Shown here: positions 31,923-32,907 of the stretch, one piece after another
How positions within the stretch are numbered: position 1 is the first letter of the stretch
Layout: each line of letters opens with the position of its first letter
NCBI GenBank assembly: GCA_024743255.1
Contig: JANSWY010000058.1
Coordinates: 1-32,907, forward strand
Reading direction: 5' to 3'
From: a bacterium
GTDB taxonomy: Bacteria > Bacteroidota > Bacteroidia > Cytophagales > Cyclobacteriaceae
DNA: 32,907 nucleotides
Program-made: the position numbers and the translations under genes
The notes under the pieces: model-generated
The model's input: the letters and a program-made list of their open reading frames with translations, nothing else
Told to the model about the DNA's origin: nothing
Database searches by the model: none

Positions 31923-32907
31923 ATGAAGAAAATATTACTAATTCTGTTCTCTCAATTACTCTTTACAAATACTTGGGGGCAAGAATATTTTCAGCAAATC
32001 TACAATCAATCAGGTACCGGAGAATGCCTATTCTTTCAGTTCGATAGCAATTACCTTCTTCTAGGAATGACCGACGAATCTGGTGATAACGATATTACCG
32101 TAACTCTACTTACTACAAATTTTGAGGTACAATGGAGTAATAAGATTGGTTCAACGCAAGACGATAAACCTTTTGATGCTATTTTGACGTCCAAAGGAAC
32201 TTTTTTAATAACCGGTTATTCCGGAAATGGCTCCAAAACACTGATTGTGGAGCTTGATGTCAATGGAAATATTCTCAACCAGTTTACTTTGGGGTCATTT
32301 CACGACAGACTTAAGTTGGTTCACGAAACAACGGAAGGGGACTATCTATTTTATGGTGAATTAGAAGGACTTGTACCTGGGCATAATAAAGTATCTGTCT
32401 TAAAAACCGATTCCAATTTCAACATAATCTGGAAGTATTATTATGATTACGAATCATCGACTGATATCATCGGTGGAGAAATGTACGCCAGGCGATTAGT
32501 TGAGTTATCTGATGGCTCCTATTTAATACTTGGAAATTACACGGAGTTAAACAACGCGTCTAATAATAGAAGAACTCGATTATTAAAGATTAACAAAGAA
32601 GGAGATTTACAATGGGTAAAAGGGTTCCACGGAGGTCGTATGGATAATGTAATGGATGTGGTGTTATCTCAAGATGAGAATCTCATTATTGTTGCTCAAA
32701 GCAACAGCTTTAATAGTGACGGAAGATCAGATATTTTAATTATGAAGAGTACATTGGAGGGAGAATTAATGTGGTCAAAAGCGTATTCGTCTGGCATCTC
32801 AATGGAAGTAGCGCAACTATTGGAAGATGATGATGAAAACATTCTGGTTGCTGGTACCATAAGTAATTCCATTCATGGTGGAGATGATATTCTTCTTTTT
32901 ATGACAG
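31923..32907 (+). CDS. Secreted propeller-like protein, cut by the window end
   Basis: An open frame of 328 codons runs from ATG at 31923-31925 to the edge with no stop. A Sec signal peptide (MKKILLILFSQLLFTNTWGQ) begins it. The rest is repeated blade-like units with the pattern of delta-60/Kelch-type or T9SS-cargo propellers: GSYLILGNYTE, RLLKINKEGDLQWVKGF, NLIIVAQSNS, DILIMKSTLEGELMWSKAY and ENILVAGTIS. Each unit pairs a hydrophobic strand with a later W-x-K-x-Y/F turn. Proteins of this kind in Bacteroidota often end in a type IX secretion sorting domain, but the C-terminus is outside the window. Function unknown. Confidence 0.82.
   Translation, partial: MKKILLILFSQLLFTNTWGQEYFQQIYNQSGTGECLFFQFDSNYLLLGMTDESGDNDITVTLLTTNFEVQWSNKIGSTQDDKPFDAILTSKGTFLITGYSGNGSKTLIVELDVNGNILNQFTLGSFHDRLKLVHETTEGDYLFYGELEGLVPGHNKVSVLKTDSNFNIIWKYYYDYESSTDIIGGEMYARRLVELSDGSYLILGNYTELNNASNNRRTRLLKINKEGDLQWVKGFHGGRMDNVMDVVLSQDENLIIVAQSNSFNSDGRSDILIMKSTLEGELMWSKAYSSGISMEVAQLLEDDDENILVAGTISNSIHGGDDILLFMT

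Noticed and set aside
1-32907. CRISPR array, insertion sequence, tRNA or phage remnant
   Set aside because: I found no regularly spaced identical repeats, transposase-like frames, tRNA cloverleaf or phage genes on either strand.

Overview
The window looks like a chromosomal segment of a marine-type Bacteroidota, most likely a Cytophagales relative (inference). The signs are AT-rich DNA, many short 'MKK...' lipoproteins with a Cys lipobox, a TonB receptor with an N-terminal carboxypeptidase-regulatory-like domain, FtsX-type permeases of about 800 residues, LytS/LytTR two-component pairs, and few Shine-Dalgarno sequences. I see no rRNA, tRNA, CRISPR array, transposase or phage gene. Convergent gene ends are mostly closed by clean hairpin terminators.

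Left part (1-9.5 kb). A truncated TfoX-like gene diverges from a small repeat lipoprotein. A leftward group follows: a HEAT-like protein, a membrane-embedded AraC-type regulator, then a secreted small protein with an ABC ATPase and a large FtsX permease. A 36-bp inverted repeat lies directly before the first gene of the exporter unit. A rightward SH3b lipoprotein then converges on a coupled pair, an outer-membrane barrel protein and an S41B-type peptidase lipoprotein.

Middle part (9.5-15.5 kb). This is a run of cell-envelope accessory genes: a lipoprotein fused to a YqaE/Pmp3 domain, a Cys-rich lipoprotein with a Gly/Asn/Asp repeat linker, a CxxCH (haem c) lipoprotein, a DUF1080 protein, and two adjacent paralogous lipoproteins. 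The paralogues share FWxP and TSGR motifs, and one has a Gly/Ala-rich hydrophobic tail.

Right part (15.7-28.2 kb). This is the most coherent system in the window. A six-gene leftward operon encodes a DUF2147 protein, a barrel-like protein, a TolC-like channel, a lipoprotein membrane-fusion protein, an FtsX permease and an ABC ATPase. Upstream, on the same strand, lie a TonB-dependent receptor and a LytS-type kinase with a LytTR regulator. A second LytS/LytTR pair diverges from the first and is followed by a large FtsX permease without an ATPase. I found a paired direct repeat, read on the minus strand as GnTTCA(G/A)-N13-GnTTCAG with an exact 20-bp period, in front of three minus-strand units: the kinase/regulator pair, the TonB receptor and the exporter operon. 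LytTR domains bind tandem direct repeats of this kind, so I propose one regulator links sensing, uptake through the TonB receptor and export. The substrate is unknown.

The right edge has an unrecognised small protein, a GNAT acetyltransferase and the start of a secreted propeller-like protein cut by the window end. Gene calls are from direct reading of the translations; domain names rest on remembered family motifs, not on a search.
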